Below are positions 32,416-44,164 of a stretch of DNA of 64,000 bases, piece by piece. Source of the DNA: Limnephilus marmoratus (taxonomy: Eukaryota; Arthropoda; Insecta; Trichoptera; Limnephilidae). A program made the translations under genes and the position numbers. Under the pieces are notes generated by a model, which was given only the letters and a program-made list of their open reading frames with translations, made no database searches and was not told where the DNA came from. The stretch spans positions 31,370,405 through 31,434,404 of the forward strand of contig OU862909.1 of assembly GCA_917880885.1 (NCBI GenBank), in the 5' to 3' direction. Position 1 is the first letter of the stretch; each line of letters opens with the position of its first letter.

Positions 32416-33944
32416 ACAGATGTAAATTTTTAAACTCCAAAAAAGTTTACAAAAACAATGCAAATAGAAATATTTGCAAACATGCTCAGGATTATCATTG
32501 TTATTTGAGCCCTAATTGAAGTATTACTTTCTCAAAACCATGATTTAGTACTTGAAAATCTCAAAAGTTTCGATATTTCTTGTCTGCTTATCAGAGTTTC
32601 ATTCAAGGGTTCCGATTAGCAGTTGTACCCTAATAAATCACTAGCAAATTTATTTTGCATTTCTTCACGAGCGCTGGCCATAAATGATTATTATTGTCGG
32701 CGGTCAAAGCATTAATATTATCCCTTGATTAGTCCAATATAGGTATCATAAATTTTGTTGACAGCAGAAGAAATGTTACAACGTATTTGATAATTTTGAA
32801 TTTTAAACTATACACAGAGATAATTGAACGTTTGTCTGACTAATCGAATATTTCATAGACTATAAATGCTTGCACAGCCCATAAATTAGACATTCTAAGC
32901 AACGCGCCATCGAGGGGCTGTACTAAAAGCTGAATTAATATGTAAAACGCCTAAAACAATCACCTGCTTCGCAATTTGTTATAAATTCGCAAAATCGTTC
33001 CAGAAATAAATATGTTTAATATACTGAATGTCAAACTGAAAATATACAGCTTATTTTGTACATTTATCTAAAATGCCGTTTTCTTTGGCCTTTGTCACGA
33101 ATTTGCTACATCTTTCCGTGCTCCAGCCTACATCTATACTCTCACGTCTATTTGTACCTACTATTGAAAATCAAACCGAAGTTAGACGGCTTCGGAGAGT
33201 TGAACTCGCGCAGGTTCTTGTTATTGGAAAAATATAAAATATTTCAAAGTACAAATAAAAGAAAGCTTCGCTGCAACCAAAAATACATCGGTTATGTAAT
33301 GAAGCTGGCAGGTTGCGGAAAACGTTTCAATATCAGAAGCAGAAATTACTTAGAGGAAGTATAAGGAAGGGGTAATATAAGGGAAAGTGCAAACATTCAT
33401 AAATCAATGGTATCATCAAGCTACAAATTTGTGTCTTAAAAGAAATTCAAATTTATTCTGTTTTCCAACCTCCTCAAAGGACAACTTTTGAATTCGGGAT
33501 AATTTTCCGTCAAACTTAGTTCAAACACTCACAATTGCTCGTGCTTTGCACACTTCTTACTCGGAATAGGTTCTCTCCCTGACAACACTGCACCCTAGCG
33601 TTAACTTGGAGCACAAAAAGTATAAAAGAGCTGTTTTACTTCGTTATGGAGAGGCTTCGGTCCCAAAAGTTTTGTTAACCGAGGAGTGACTGTGAATGTT
33701 GTTTTTTCAGAATTTAATATCCTTGTTGTGATTTCACAACACAGTATTTGTAGTACGACTACAAACGGGATACTTTTTAATACCATTGATCCTATAAGTA
33801 CAATATTTCATAAAATAATATAAGTACTAAACCTTCTCTTGTTGAACGCGTAGAATAGTCACTATCGATTCTGCCTTTTGGAATATAAACATGTGAGTTT
33901 TAGAATTTATAAATAAAAATGTCGTCTTTGTCGTAGAACATGAT
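32416..33944. other. Unassigned
   Basis: Frames 33056-33364 (+) and 33786-33601 (-) are open but not recognisable. No repeat boundaries found. Confidence 0.35.
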
Positions 33945-34385
33945 TTGGGAGGCGGTTATGGTTACCGCAGTCCCGCGAACCATGTATTGGATAACCAACA
34001 CCCCTGCCGTAAGTCACCTCAAGTGGCTCGCTACGTTTGGTGACTTAGCAGAGGTGCCCGGGTCCATTGGGTGAGGTTTGCCCACCTATTGCGCGGCTGG
34101 ATTGGGAGACTGGTTGAGGGAGACCTAACCCAACCTAGATCTCTCCAGCCGGACTTTCTCAACCCATCGCATTGCACCGCAGTGGGAGAGATGGATTCAT
34201 ACGTCCGTCACTCGTGGACATGTTGACCCCCAGATTCCTACCCACCCCTCATACCTTTTTCCTTCCCAGAACTTCCTTTTCTTCGTTTCTAAAAAGGCCC
34301 TTACACGGCATCCTTAAGGATGACATAGACCCTGAGGGATTATTTTTTCTCAGGGCCTCCAGTGCGGAGCTAATTTAAAAAACAA
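33945..34385 (+). mobile_element. Composite non-autonomous retroelement with LINE-type 3' hairpin
   Basis: The 5' part has GGTTACCGCAGTCCCGCGAA and 'gtcacctcaagtggctcgct' blocks. The 3' part is shared with the LINE 3' ends at 5340 and 7441, with hairpin 34328-34357 and a tail of AATTTAAAAAACAAAAAAAA. It may be a SINE-like passenger using a LINE tail. Confidence 0.65.
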
Positions 34386-35600
34386 AAAAAAACAAGAGTA
34401 CTAAACTGGCAACGCAATGATAAAAAATTATTTCTTTGTACTGTCGATGTTCTTAATTATTTAGTGATTAAAAACAACACACAAAAGAAACACTAACAAG
34501 AATAATATAATGGATTTGAATTGGCTCGGAATTTCAATAACTCTTTCAATTTTCAATTTCTCGCCGAAAATAAGAATCCGTGTTGAAAACAAATATCGAT
34601 TAACGATTAATTTGTATAATATGATATTTTCGTGCAATAATCAGAATAAAGACAGTTGTCGATAACTGGTGATATTTACTATTACAAGTGCCACGAGTAT
34701 CGCCTCCGGAAGATTTCTTTACACATATTCGATGCGCCAGAGCCACAAATATATGATTGAGAATGAATGTCGCAAATTGGGTTACCGACAATACCAATAT
34801 TTCTCAAATAACAGAAAGTAGCGTCTGTTATCTTTTACATTATTTATCTAAGGCGAACGAATTGTTCATTCCCTTGAACAATTCGTCAATATTCAGGGAA
34901 ACACGGCGGATGAAATACGGGTCCCGTCTCCAGACAATACAGAGAGGAAAACAGAATCCAAGTAATACCTTTTCATTTACGACTCTTCCTACTGCTGCGG
35001 CCCGGAGAACCAACACACCACTTATTCATTGTTCTACTTTATGTTTCGATGTCACCACCACAGGCATCAAAAGGTAGGAGGCATCGTTAAACCAGAATAA
35101 CCCCAGGCTTCCTTCTTAAATGATAGAATGGATTATTCGATTCTACCAACATAGATTCAAGTGCTCATCGACAAGATGAATTACCTACTGGAAACTTGAT
35201 ACGAATTCTGATCAATCTTCATCGACACCAATTCCGAACTCTTACAGAGTTAAGAATGTCTTTTCAATAACATTGATAGGTAACCCTTCAAGGAAAATGT
35301 GGTAGTCTAGATTACAATTGCGTTATGAATAATATAAATTTATTTAAAACGGCGAGGGTCGAAACCTTGGGGAAACCCGTGTAACTACTCTGAGTAATAA
35401 TTTATTTATGAACTGGAAAAGGGTAAATCTCCATAAATATAATTAACAAAAATCACGAAAAACTTGTGCTAGTTAGAGTGGTATAAAAGTACAACATCGT
35501 CCGTACAAAACTAATTTATCAGACTAAAAATACCACTAACGTACTGTATTTTGTACTGAACATCTGACAATGGATATATTCGTTCACAAACATAAAATAA
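34386..35600. other. Unassigned
   Basis: A palindromic GAACGAATTGTTCATTCCC...GAACAATTCGTC segment lies at 34855-34888. The plus frame 34757-35077 is not recognisable. Confidence 0.35.
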
Positions 35601-35629
35601 AATAAAAACCTCGTGCAGTAAAATAATAC

Positions 35630-35770
35630 ATCTGAGCCGATGATGGACACTATTGACTATAACAATGTTCGAACGTTGGCTAAAGAAAGAGAAAGCGCAA
35701 CACGGCATAAAACCCCAAAAATAAATCACGATAGGTAATACTTTTGGTTGTGAAAAGCTTAAAACATGTA
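35630..35770 (+). mobile_element. Hairpin retroposon, copy 4, truncated
   Basis: Carries GTTGGCTAAAGAAAG, GCGCAACACGGCATAAAACC and the 3' extension 'ttggttgtgaaaagcttaaaac', but most of the first hairpin arm is missing. No clear target duplication. Confidence 0.6.
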
Positions 35771-36578
35771 AAAACCTAGCGGTTCAGAAGAAGTAACACA
35801 AAGCTTGTTTCATTGAAAGTAATTCTTGTAAAAGCTCGTATCCCATACAATAAATCACATACTTAATTAGGATTTTCTATCAATAAACATCGACCAAATT
35901 CTCGGTAATCGGCTTTCGTTTATTGGCAAATTACTTACGAGAGCCGCTGGGAAATCACAAACAAAAGAAAAAAATGACAGATATCTCTCTGATAAAATTA
36001 TACCATTTTTTTTATATTTTGGGAAAAATAATATTAGCTTGAAGAGAATGACGATAATGAATCTGGAAGAGGGGAGTTAGACTTAGAGCGAAGGGTGGAT
36101 ACCTCCGCTGATTCTCGTCAAGAACGGCTACACAAAAGTTTTCCACAATGCGTAATTGACATGACGTAAATTGCTTTTCAACTTTTAGGTCTGTTTAGGC
36201 GAACGACTCGCACATAATTACGTTCAAAGCTCTACTACAAAAAACACTGTATAAGTCCATGCGAAAGGTTATAAAATCGTATTTGACTATAGATGTTCGT
36301 TTCGACTCGATGTTTCTTTCTTGGCTGACTGAATTAAAGTCTTATATACGCAAATTCATCGATCTCCGGGGCTACGTTTAAGAAAACAGTGAAAAAAGGT
36401 GTTTAATTTCTTTTTAGGAAGTTAGATTGATTCCGAAGTCTCTCACAATCAACGCGTACGCCAAGGAAAACAATTTACTTACCTGCTTATTTATAATAAT
36501 AATCAAATTTAATTGAATTTTTAATTCATTCAATTAACATGTAAAGGATAAATCCTTAGCACGGGAGAGACTGAGGGG

Positions 36579-37016
36579 GTGAGGACAGTGGAGGTAATCC
36601 ACCTCTTACCCGCCCTGGTGTAAGTAACTGATGGTTACTCCTTCAAGGCACTCGCAAGATTCTAATTTTTTTTGTTAAACGAAGCTACATTTATTTATTT
36701 TGAACGAATCTAGACCTCCAGTGTCCATGCATGCGTTGTTAGTAAGCAGTATGCAAGTGCTTAACAGGAAAAACAAAATGCAAAAAATAGGTTAGTAAGA
36801 CAAAGATAAATTAAATAGGGGGTGAGGACAGTGGAGGTAATCCACCTCTTACCCGCCCTGGTATAAGTAACTGATGGTTACTCCTTCAAGGCTCTCGCAA
36901 GATTCTAATTTTTTTTGTTAAACGAAGCTCCATTTATTTATTTTGAACGAATCTAGACCTCCAGTGTCCATGCATACGTTGTTAGTAAGCAGTATGCAAG
37001 TGCTTAACAGGAAAAG
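36579..37016. repeat. Tandem pair of the 225/243-bp repeat
   Basis: Unit 1 starts at 36579 and unit 2 at 36822, a period of 243 bp. Both carry GTGGAGGTAATCCACCTC and 'gcagtatgcaagtgcttaac'. The presumed target GGGGTGAGGACAG occurs before unit 1 and between units, with GGGTTAGGACAG after truncated unit 2. Confidence 0.75.
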
Positions 37017-37029
37017 GGTTAGGACAGTT

Positions 37030-37715
37030 TTATCTCAACTTGTCACAAAAAGAAAAATAATAAAATGTATTTATTTATTTGCCGGCTATTACTTAATTTG
37101 CCACATGCACGGCCATTTCTCAAAACTTACGTAATTCTGTTATTTTTATTTTGTAAACAAATGAGAAAATACTGTATTTAAAAAAAAGGTGAAAAACATT
37201 TAAAAATCAACGAGATGCTTAAGAGGGAATAAACAGACAAAACCGGAAATATGTCATTTTGAAATCCAATTTTAGACGTATTGACTCTTTTCCACAAAAA
37301 AAATTATAAATTGATTACGAAAGACTGTTATTTTATCCAGTGAAGCTATGTTTTAAATTTTGAGAAAATATGTTTATTTTTAGTACAATAAGGTTTTACC
37401 GTAAGTCGTTGGCAAATTTGTTAAATTTTCAAACAAAATTTGAATTATATGTACAACATAGATTTCAAATCATAATATATAATGATGCAGTAAAATAAAT
37501 CAATAAATTATTTAGGAAAGCTGCTTTTCAGAATTTTAATTTAAGTTCAAATTAAATCAATAATATAAATATATATACTTCATATTAATCATAAAGGAAA
37601 ACGTTTAGATAACTTAGAAGCCTTGGAAATTAAAAAATCCCTTAAAAATAATGAATCTATTATCAACAAACAAAAAATATTGTCATATAGCCCAATCATG
37701 GATTTGTTCCCCTGC
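37030..37715. other. Unassigned AT-rich
   Basis: Low-complexity AT-rich DNA without recognisable features. Confidence 0.4.
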
Positions 37716-37719
37716 CCAC

Positions 37720-37910
37720 CCACTCTACACTAATACCTACCTACCCAATCTACATTATTATCTAGCAACAGCTCCACCCCTACCATAATAAAACATTGTT
37801 CGAAACTGTCAAATTAGTATAAGCTTTCCCTGACGAAGGAACGTTTGTTCCGAAACCGGTCGGATTTGCACATCAAATAAGTGGTTTATACAAAGTAAAA
37901 TTATTTCATT
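37720..37910 (+). mobile_element. Penelope-like or retrozyme-like repeat, copy 1
   Basis: Aligns with 53325-53510 over about 180 bp: 'tagcaacagctccacccct', 'actgtcaaattagtataa', the hammerhead-like core and 'aagtggttta.acaaagta'. No protein is encoded in either copy. Confidence 0.6.
37823..37870 (+). ncRNA. Hammerhead-ribozyme-like motif
   Basis: CTGACGA (37830-37836) is followed by a GGAAC-GTTT-GTTCC hairpin (stem II, about 37838-37851), then GAAA (37852-37855) and palindromic ACCGGT with the cleavage triplet GTC ending at 37861. Conserved core nucleotides of a type I hammerhead are all present. Stem III has no loop, so only a dimeric fold would work, as described for hammerheads of Penelope-like elements. 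Stem I is only about 3 bp. Confidence 0.55.
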
Positions 37911-38413
37911 ATTCTATAATGGATAACCACAAAGTAATAGCTACATTCAAAAATATAAAATACTGTTTGTCTATTTATTTACGGTCTTACAAACTAATAA
38001 TATATATTTTTTAAATAACATTCTCATTTTGCTTGGACATCATTGAAAAATTATAAATACTTACGATCAAAAAATAATTACAAAAATTACATAATTTTAA
38101 TAGTTTTATCATCACGAGTTTGAGCATTTTTGAATGTAGGTATTTATCAAAGCTAATTTTGAATGAAATAAGATCGATATTGAGTTATTATGTTAATGAT
38201 GGTATGGAGAATAATTAATCTTTCTGATCGGAAAGGCCCTGAACAGTTGCAAGGGTACGATCGCAAGATCACCGTACGACGAAATTTAAATTCTCCTCCG
38301 CTGGTTAACGGCTCTTAATAAATCGGAATAATAAATGTTAATTATCACCATTGAAAATATCATTTTTAGGAATTTAGCGAATGTAAATAAGCAATGAAAA
38401 TATGATAAAATTT
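37911..38413. other. Unassigned AT-rich
   Basis: No recognisable feature. Confidence 0.4.
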
Positions 38414-38703
38414 AATCGTTGAAGAAAATAATATTAACAGATCTTCAATGAAATAGAAAAAGACAAAAGAAAAAAGGACGTGGAAACCGAACCCGGAACC
38501 AATGACTTACAGGGACAACACTTTATCAATTGAGCTCTCAATTAGCTCTAATTAGCTCTCAATAGCTCAATTGGTACTGTGTTGTCCGGGTAAGACAGAG
38601 GCTCTGAGTTCGATTCTCATTTCCGACGATTACCATTTTATTTCCTGTCTTTTTCTGGTTCACGTTTCATTGAAGATTGGTTATATTATCTTCTTCAATG
38701 ATT
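38414..38703. mobile_element. Palindromic element with head-to-head tRNA-like arms, diverged
   Basis: Outer ends AATCGTTGAAGAA and TTCTTCAATGATT pair, followed inward by ATCTTCAATGAAA and its inverse. The right arm holds a tRNA-like region (38558-38628, plus) with box A TAGCTCAATTGG and box B GAGTTCGATTCTC; the left arm holds its inverse (about 38478-38538). Same architecture as 61550-61908. Confidence 0.7.
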
Positions 38704-38947
38704 ACATATTACAACGAGATTTATAAGCTTCAATAAGTTAATCCAATAAATTGATATATATTTTTTCTACAAACATAGCAAACTTATTTTGTGGCACCAT
38801 TTTAATTCAAAATTAATAGAATCTTAGTTTAAACCACGTTTATTGTTTAAAAACCAACAATACAAAACATGTTTGTTTTTTAAATAATTAACGTGGTTAA
38901 AACAAGGACGGGTTTTTTTTTTTAAATGAACAATTCATACAATAATT

Positions 38948-39078
38948 GAAGTTAATTTTCACGTTCTGGGTAAGTTATATTCAAGTTCTGTTATTATATC
39001 ATTGAAGGCCAGCTGCTTCATAAAACTGAAATAATCACAGAACTTGAATAGAATTTTCACAGTGAAAATTAACTTCAA
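38948..39078. repeat. 130-bp imperfect palindrome
   Basis: TTGAAGTTAATTTTCAC pairs with GTGAAAATTAACTTCAA, and CAAGTTCTGT with ACAGAACTTG further in. A small MITE is likely; a hairpin RNA precursor is possible. Confidence 0.6.
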
Positions 39079-39079
39079 A

Positions 39080-39655
39080 TATTTGAAATATTGTTAAAAA
39101 ATTCCGAAACACCCCATCCTAAGTATTCTATTAATTTTGAAAGGAATAGGCGTATATTTATGTCAGGGTAGCGGTAGCGTGGGTGAATTTTAAATTTATA
39201 GCTTAGAGCTTCGATTTAAACAAACTTAGAATTCGTAAAACTTTTGCAAGAATTTGGTCGTTAAGATAGTCTTAATATATGCGACCTCACTATTTTGACA
39301 CATTTAAAGCTGAAGTTTAACTAATTCTACATGATTCAATAAGGTTTTATGTTAGTTGTAACATTAGTCCCAACAGCACCCTTCAAAATAAGGTGCCCTT
39401 CAACGTTCACAATTAATTTATCAAAGTTAATTTCGACAAACTTATCACAACTATACAAACTCATCACACGAAGAGAATAATTTACTCAGTATCCGAGCGA
39501 TGTTACCCCTAACCCTGCGATGTGTGAGTTTACTTATTTTTAAGAACATATATCTGACTGTTTGATGTCTACTGCTCACTTACGCATAAGTTAGACATCA
39601 AACAGTTAGACTTACTTCAAACAGTTAGACGAGGATAATGCCAACAAATTTGGAG
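39080..39655. other. Unassigned
   Basis: Contains a short duplication of CAAACAGTTAGACTTAC / CAAACAGTTAGACGAG (about 39599-39630). Nothing else recognisable. Confidence 0.35.
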
Positions 39656-39661
39656 TGTTAA

Positions 39662-40635
39662 CCCTTAAAGTCTATTTCTTCGGTTTTCGAAACAACTCAT
39701 ATAGGTCTCACAGAAATCGTTGTATCTCCAAATTTACCATAGTGATAAATATGATATAAACGGTGTCAGAAAAAGAAAACACCACGTTTTATCTTTTTAC
39801 ACCATTTACAAAGCAAGAACGGCTGGACCGATTTTTATGATATTTGATTGGTTGGATTTGTCTCCGCCCCGAATAGCAGAATAGCTATTAAAACATCGGA
39901 AAAATTCACTAAAAAAATTATGAAGAAAATTCTTTTCCTCATACATTTTGTATGGAACGAATTCTCATCTTTTGAAAGAGCTATAGCAATATTATGATAA
40001 GTATAATATTGAGTAGTGAAGTTCGCGGAGAGGGAAGAGACGAGGGAGGGGAAGAGCGTGGTAAGTGGAGGGGAACGGGGCTCACGGGAAAGGACGTGCA
40101 GGAATCAATTTATTTCTTTGAATGGCATTGCAACGCATGCCGGGGACCAGCTAGCATTCAAATAAAAAAAAACTAACCACAAAATGTAACATGTACACCG
40201 TTATGAAAACATAGTTTTCAATTGCATTTTAAAATAAATTAATAAACTTTGGGAATTTTTAATGAATTATTTTTACATGCAACAACAAAAAAGTGAGATG
40301 ACAATAACGTTTATAATAGATTAGTATAATAAAAAATGTACGTACCTATGTGTTTTTATTTTTTTTTCGTTATCAGTGTTATCAGTAATTTTAGTTAGAA
40401 AAAAGGAATATGGTGACCCATTTCAAAAAGTTTTTTTAATGCTTGCGTGCAAAATTTTCATATTTCAAAAATTATACGTTTATTTTAATTCATAAAATTT
40501 TAAAGCAAATTTTATGGCTTTTCAAAATCAATTTTAAGTTTTTGGATACGTTCAGAAATATTCCATTCATTTGGATTTTATTGTGGAGCAAAAATATTTT
40601 GACCCTTTGAAATAATACGGTCGAGGCCTGAGGGG
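39662..40635 (+). mobile_element. piggyBac-like repeat, copy 3, split by a Helitron
   Basis: TTAA at 39658-39661 and TTAC (mutated) at 40636-40639 flank ends CCCTTAAAG and GAGGCCTGAGGGG. The Helitron occupies 39792-40154. Confidence 0.7.
39792..40154 (+). mobile_element. Non-autonomous Helitron, 363 bp, complete
   Basis: Begins TCTTTTTACACC and ends GCCGGGGACCAGCTAG. Other copies of the host repeat read CACGCTTTATATTCAAAT; here the element sits between the A and T of TTTA|TATTC, the AT target expected of Helitrons (the T is now C at 40155). No Rep/helicase is encoded. Confidence 0.75.
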
Positions 40636-41031
40636 TTACTATGTATGTACAAACGTATGACTTTGAGCCAAATGGAAACGCATTTTTATTAATAAAATCA
40701 ATGATTTTTCTTTCTTTCAGGAAGCAATTAAAATGGCGCGCTTCAACGTGTGCATCGGAATTTAATTAAAACAGCGCAGAGACACAGAGCAATGCACAAT
40801 TTTTAGACATAGGAATTCGAGCAAATCGACGGTCCCGAAAGCAATGCCGAATGTGCGATTTTATAATTTTGCAGTAGAGCAGTTTAAAGTTTAGTTTCTG
40901 CAATTTTATTAGATAAAGAATTTAATTTAGTAGAGATAAAGAAATATAGTTTTATAGGAGAAGAAGATAGCATTAATAATCTAAACGAAAAAATGGAAGA
41001 TAATGGTCGCAACAATACAGAAAAGATAATA

Positions 41032-41106
41032 GTCGCAACTGGGACTCGAACCCAGAACCTCTCGTCTAACCAGGACGTACGCTTTGCCGATTCAGCCATT
41101 GCCAGC
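41032..41106 (-). repeat. tRNA-like sequence, probably a SINE head
   Basis: Minus strand: AATGGCTGAATCGGCAAAGC as D-arm, CGTC-CTGGTTA-GACG as anticodon arm (loop reads GGT), then CTGGGTTCGAGTCCCAG, a perfect T-arm. The acceptor stem is imperfect and no CCA or intron is present. The imperfect acceptor favours a tRNA-derived repeat over a working tRNA-Thr. Confidence 0.5.
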
Positions 41107-41109
41107 TTC

Positions 41110-43110
41110 CATCAAACCGTCATAATTATTGTCAATCTCATATTTCCAAATTTTAGAATTAACAATATTAATTTCGACTATTTTTTCCATATCATAGACA
41201 ACTACCCTTTTCATCGGAAACAATCATTCTAAGAACTGGTTTGTAACCTAGATAGCGTCTCGGATAAATATTTCTGATTTTATTTATATGGAACATACGC
41301 TGCGATCATTATCTGTTTCTATTTTTATGTTACTTGTTCTCTTTCATATTCTTATTTAGTTTATAACTGTTATCTTCTTCTTCGTTGATTACATTGATGG
41401 GAATAACCTTCAAAAGTAAAAAAAAACAATTATTCTTATAAAAAATTAAATATAGTTTTAGAAAATACAGACTTCTAATCTTGAAAAAGAAATTACAATA
41501 AGCCAAAAAAACTATTTTCAAAAAAAATGAACAGATTCGACATTGTTCTTCGGGATTGTCGAAATGTTCGACAAAAGAAAATTGAAAAACTTTCCCATCA
41601 GTGTTTTTATACCTCAAGTAGATACATTTTACAGTAAAATGAACAGTATTACTTAATTACGTGTTTGTTTTCGAACTGTACTTTAAGCGTTGTTCCATAA
41701 ATGTTTTTACTAATCGTACAAACTTTGTATGGGTTAAATAAATACGCAAACACAGAAGCATTTGCTTAAATAAAAACCTACATAAAAAAGTTCAAAACTA
41801 CATAAATAATCAGGAATCCGAAAGTTCTTTTGAACAAATATTAACAATATTCAGTTAAACCAGCAGAAACCCAAACACAATTTGTTTAAATGCCAAAACT
41901 AATACTACGATGTTAGCAGCTATTAGCTGGTAACTGTTAGCTCCCACCGCACAAAGTGCCTTGAGCGACGCAATGCAGTGGAACATCAAAAATATACAAA
42001 AATCGAACAATAACTCCAAACTTTTGTAAACGGTGAATACAAACAAAGTGTAAGTGGCACGCGGCCTTTTCTACAAATCCTTCGCGGTCCTTACTCATAC
42101 AGACGCTCAATACTCTCGCCAGTGATATATAACGACTTTATAAAAAGGGGATGAAACCCCCCCTTATTTAACTTCATAATAATGGTTAAATATAGTATTT
42201 TCTACTCAGGGCTATGTCAACACGAAGTTGCAATACTGAATGGCACGGTATTAGAAGGAGTTGATTGTTATTGCGTCAATTCGAGTAATTTTGTTGTGAT
42301 TTCAGAAATTAATGGATGCGGGATAATTGTAAAAACTCGGAAATTAGAAGAAATTACGTAGCTTTTCCAATCTTTGTAAGAAATTTTCCCGTTCCTGTTT
42401 GAGAAAGTAATTTGTGAGTTGAAAAACTTCTATCGTTTTATGATAATATTGGCTTCACGTTAAATAAATACTAAGCCTGAAAGAAAACTTTTAAAAGTCT
42501 GAAAGATTTTACTTACCATTTTTAAATAAGCATTCCAATATTTAATATTATTCCAATATTATAATTAACCTCCAAATTAAAAATACATACATAGTAATTG
42601 TAATGCCAAATAATACCTACCATTAATCAGAAAGCGAAATAAAAAACGTCCCCTTTGACAGTACAAGAAGAAAGCTCCCCAAAAAATTTATTATTGTTTA
42701 TTTATATCTGTTAATCTCGACAGGCCAAGATGACAAACATAACGTCCGTAACCAATTGGGTCGGCCGATGACCCCATGATTTTTTTTTATGGGCATTTAA
42801 ACCTTGGAGATCTTTTTTTTTGGTTATTTGTCCATTTATTGAGCAGGGAATATTACCTATATTTGACTAAATATTTTTCCGACGATCAACGATTTTTTCA
42901 CATTTTTTTTTAAACGGCACATTATATATTTCCGCAGGAATACCTAAAATACTAAAAATATATTTCATGTACTTAAGTAGATACAAGAAGAATAGTAATT
43001 TTGGGGTCTACCTTCGGCCCAGTCGGCTGCGGAAGAGTTTATAATAATAATAATAACATAACATTTATATTTCAAACTTTTGTTTTTTTTTCTTCAAGTT
43101 TGCCTTTTTT
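41110..43110. other. Unassigned AT-rich; short TAA microsatellite
   Basis: A (TAA)n run lies at 43041-43055. No gene recognised over this 2 kb. Confidence 0.4.
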
Positions 43111-43129
43111 TAAATTAACTATACACAGG

Positions 43130-43570
43130 AGGCCCTGAGGAAAATGATTTCCCTCAGCCCTGTGTCATCTTTGAGGATGCTGTGGGGAGGGTCTTTTCGA
43201 GGAAAGGAAAGAGTGAACGTGGGTCTTGAAGAGACCCATGTTGTAGGAGGGAGGAATCACAGAGGTCGGCAAATCGTTCCACAGCCGAGCTGTCGAACTC
43301 AAGAACGAGTCGTAGAAACGACCCGTTCTCATGTGACTAATGTCAATCGTGTACAAATGTTGGGCGCGTATTTTGCGTGTTTCCCGACTAGGCACCGGTG
43401 CCGAGGGGATCAATGACGCTAGTATTTTGGAGTTCCAGACCAGAGGTGGCTGCCAAATTCAACCGTGGGGCGCACTTGCGATTTGTACAGGGTTAGCAGT
43501 TGTGTACTATTAAGGTATCTTCGGGCCCTGTACAGTACGCCCAGTTTCTGAGAGGCTGGTTTCGATGGAG
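43130..43570 (-). pseudogene. LINE 3' end: reverse transcriptase C terminus plus hairpin
   Basis: Minus frame 43413-43165 reads MIPSAPVPSRETRKIRAQHL, then HMRTGRFYDSFLSSTARLWN and DLPTSVIPPSYNMGLF, as in the copy at 7441. Upstream on the minus strand (43430-43560) is the 'tgtacaaatcgcaagtgcgc' portion. The 3' hairpin is 43131-43160 with one disrupted pair. Confidence 0.8.
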
Positions 43571-43869
43571 TAAATTAAAATTACTAAAATTGCTAAACTT
43601 AAAATTGCTTAACTGCAGTAAACTTAAAATTACTTTTACATCATTTATATAATTAAAAAATAATAAATTCGGTTATGCATCTATGACTTCGGTTTAATGC
43701 TGTAGAACTCAGAATTGCTTTGAATTTAAGAGTCATTTTCAAAATTGGAACTGATTTTGTGAAAAATCCAGACAAACGATAAAATAGGTTCTACCTTCGA
43801 TAATATAACATTTCAACGGATTGTTTTTTTCAAAATTGGATTTTTATAAATATTCCGTGATTTTTTACG

Positions 43870-44025
43870 TTAGATGAGGCAACTCCAGACACAGTTGGGC
43901 GAGGCAACTCCAGAAACTGTGTGAGGGAGAGGATGGGACTGTCATGGACGGAGGCCTTACAATCAGCGCAAGACAGGGACGAATGGAGGCGCCTTGTTGA
44001 TGCAGTGGGTCCCCGACCCGAATAG
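43870..44025 (+). pseudogene. LINE reverse transcriptase extreme C terminus
   Basis: Plus frame 43870-44025 ends VRERMGLSWTEALQSAQDRD then EWRRLVDAVGPRPE and a TAG stop (44023-44025). This is the usual last segment of RTE/I-type LINE ORF2 proteins. A 16-bp 'gaggcaactccaga' duplication occurs near 43876 and 43901. Confidence 0.65.
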
Positions 44026-44164
44026 GACAAAGGGAAGAAGACGATGATGGAGATTTTTTACGGGTCTGCTCTAGGTACTGTGTAAATAAAATAAACGTCA
44101 AAAAGCGTACTGTCCCCAAAACCAAAACACCAGGAGAACAGAATGTCCTGGGGTAATTTATTTT

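Noticed and set aside
36543..37016. Long terminal repeats of an LTR retrotransposon
   Set aside because: The two units are directly adjacent with no internal gag-pol and do not begin TG or end CA.
41032..41106. Functional tRNA-Thr (GGT)
   Set aside because: T-arm and anticodon arm are good, but the acceptor stem has several mismatches. A tRNA-derived repeat is more likely.
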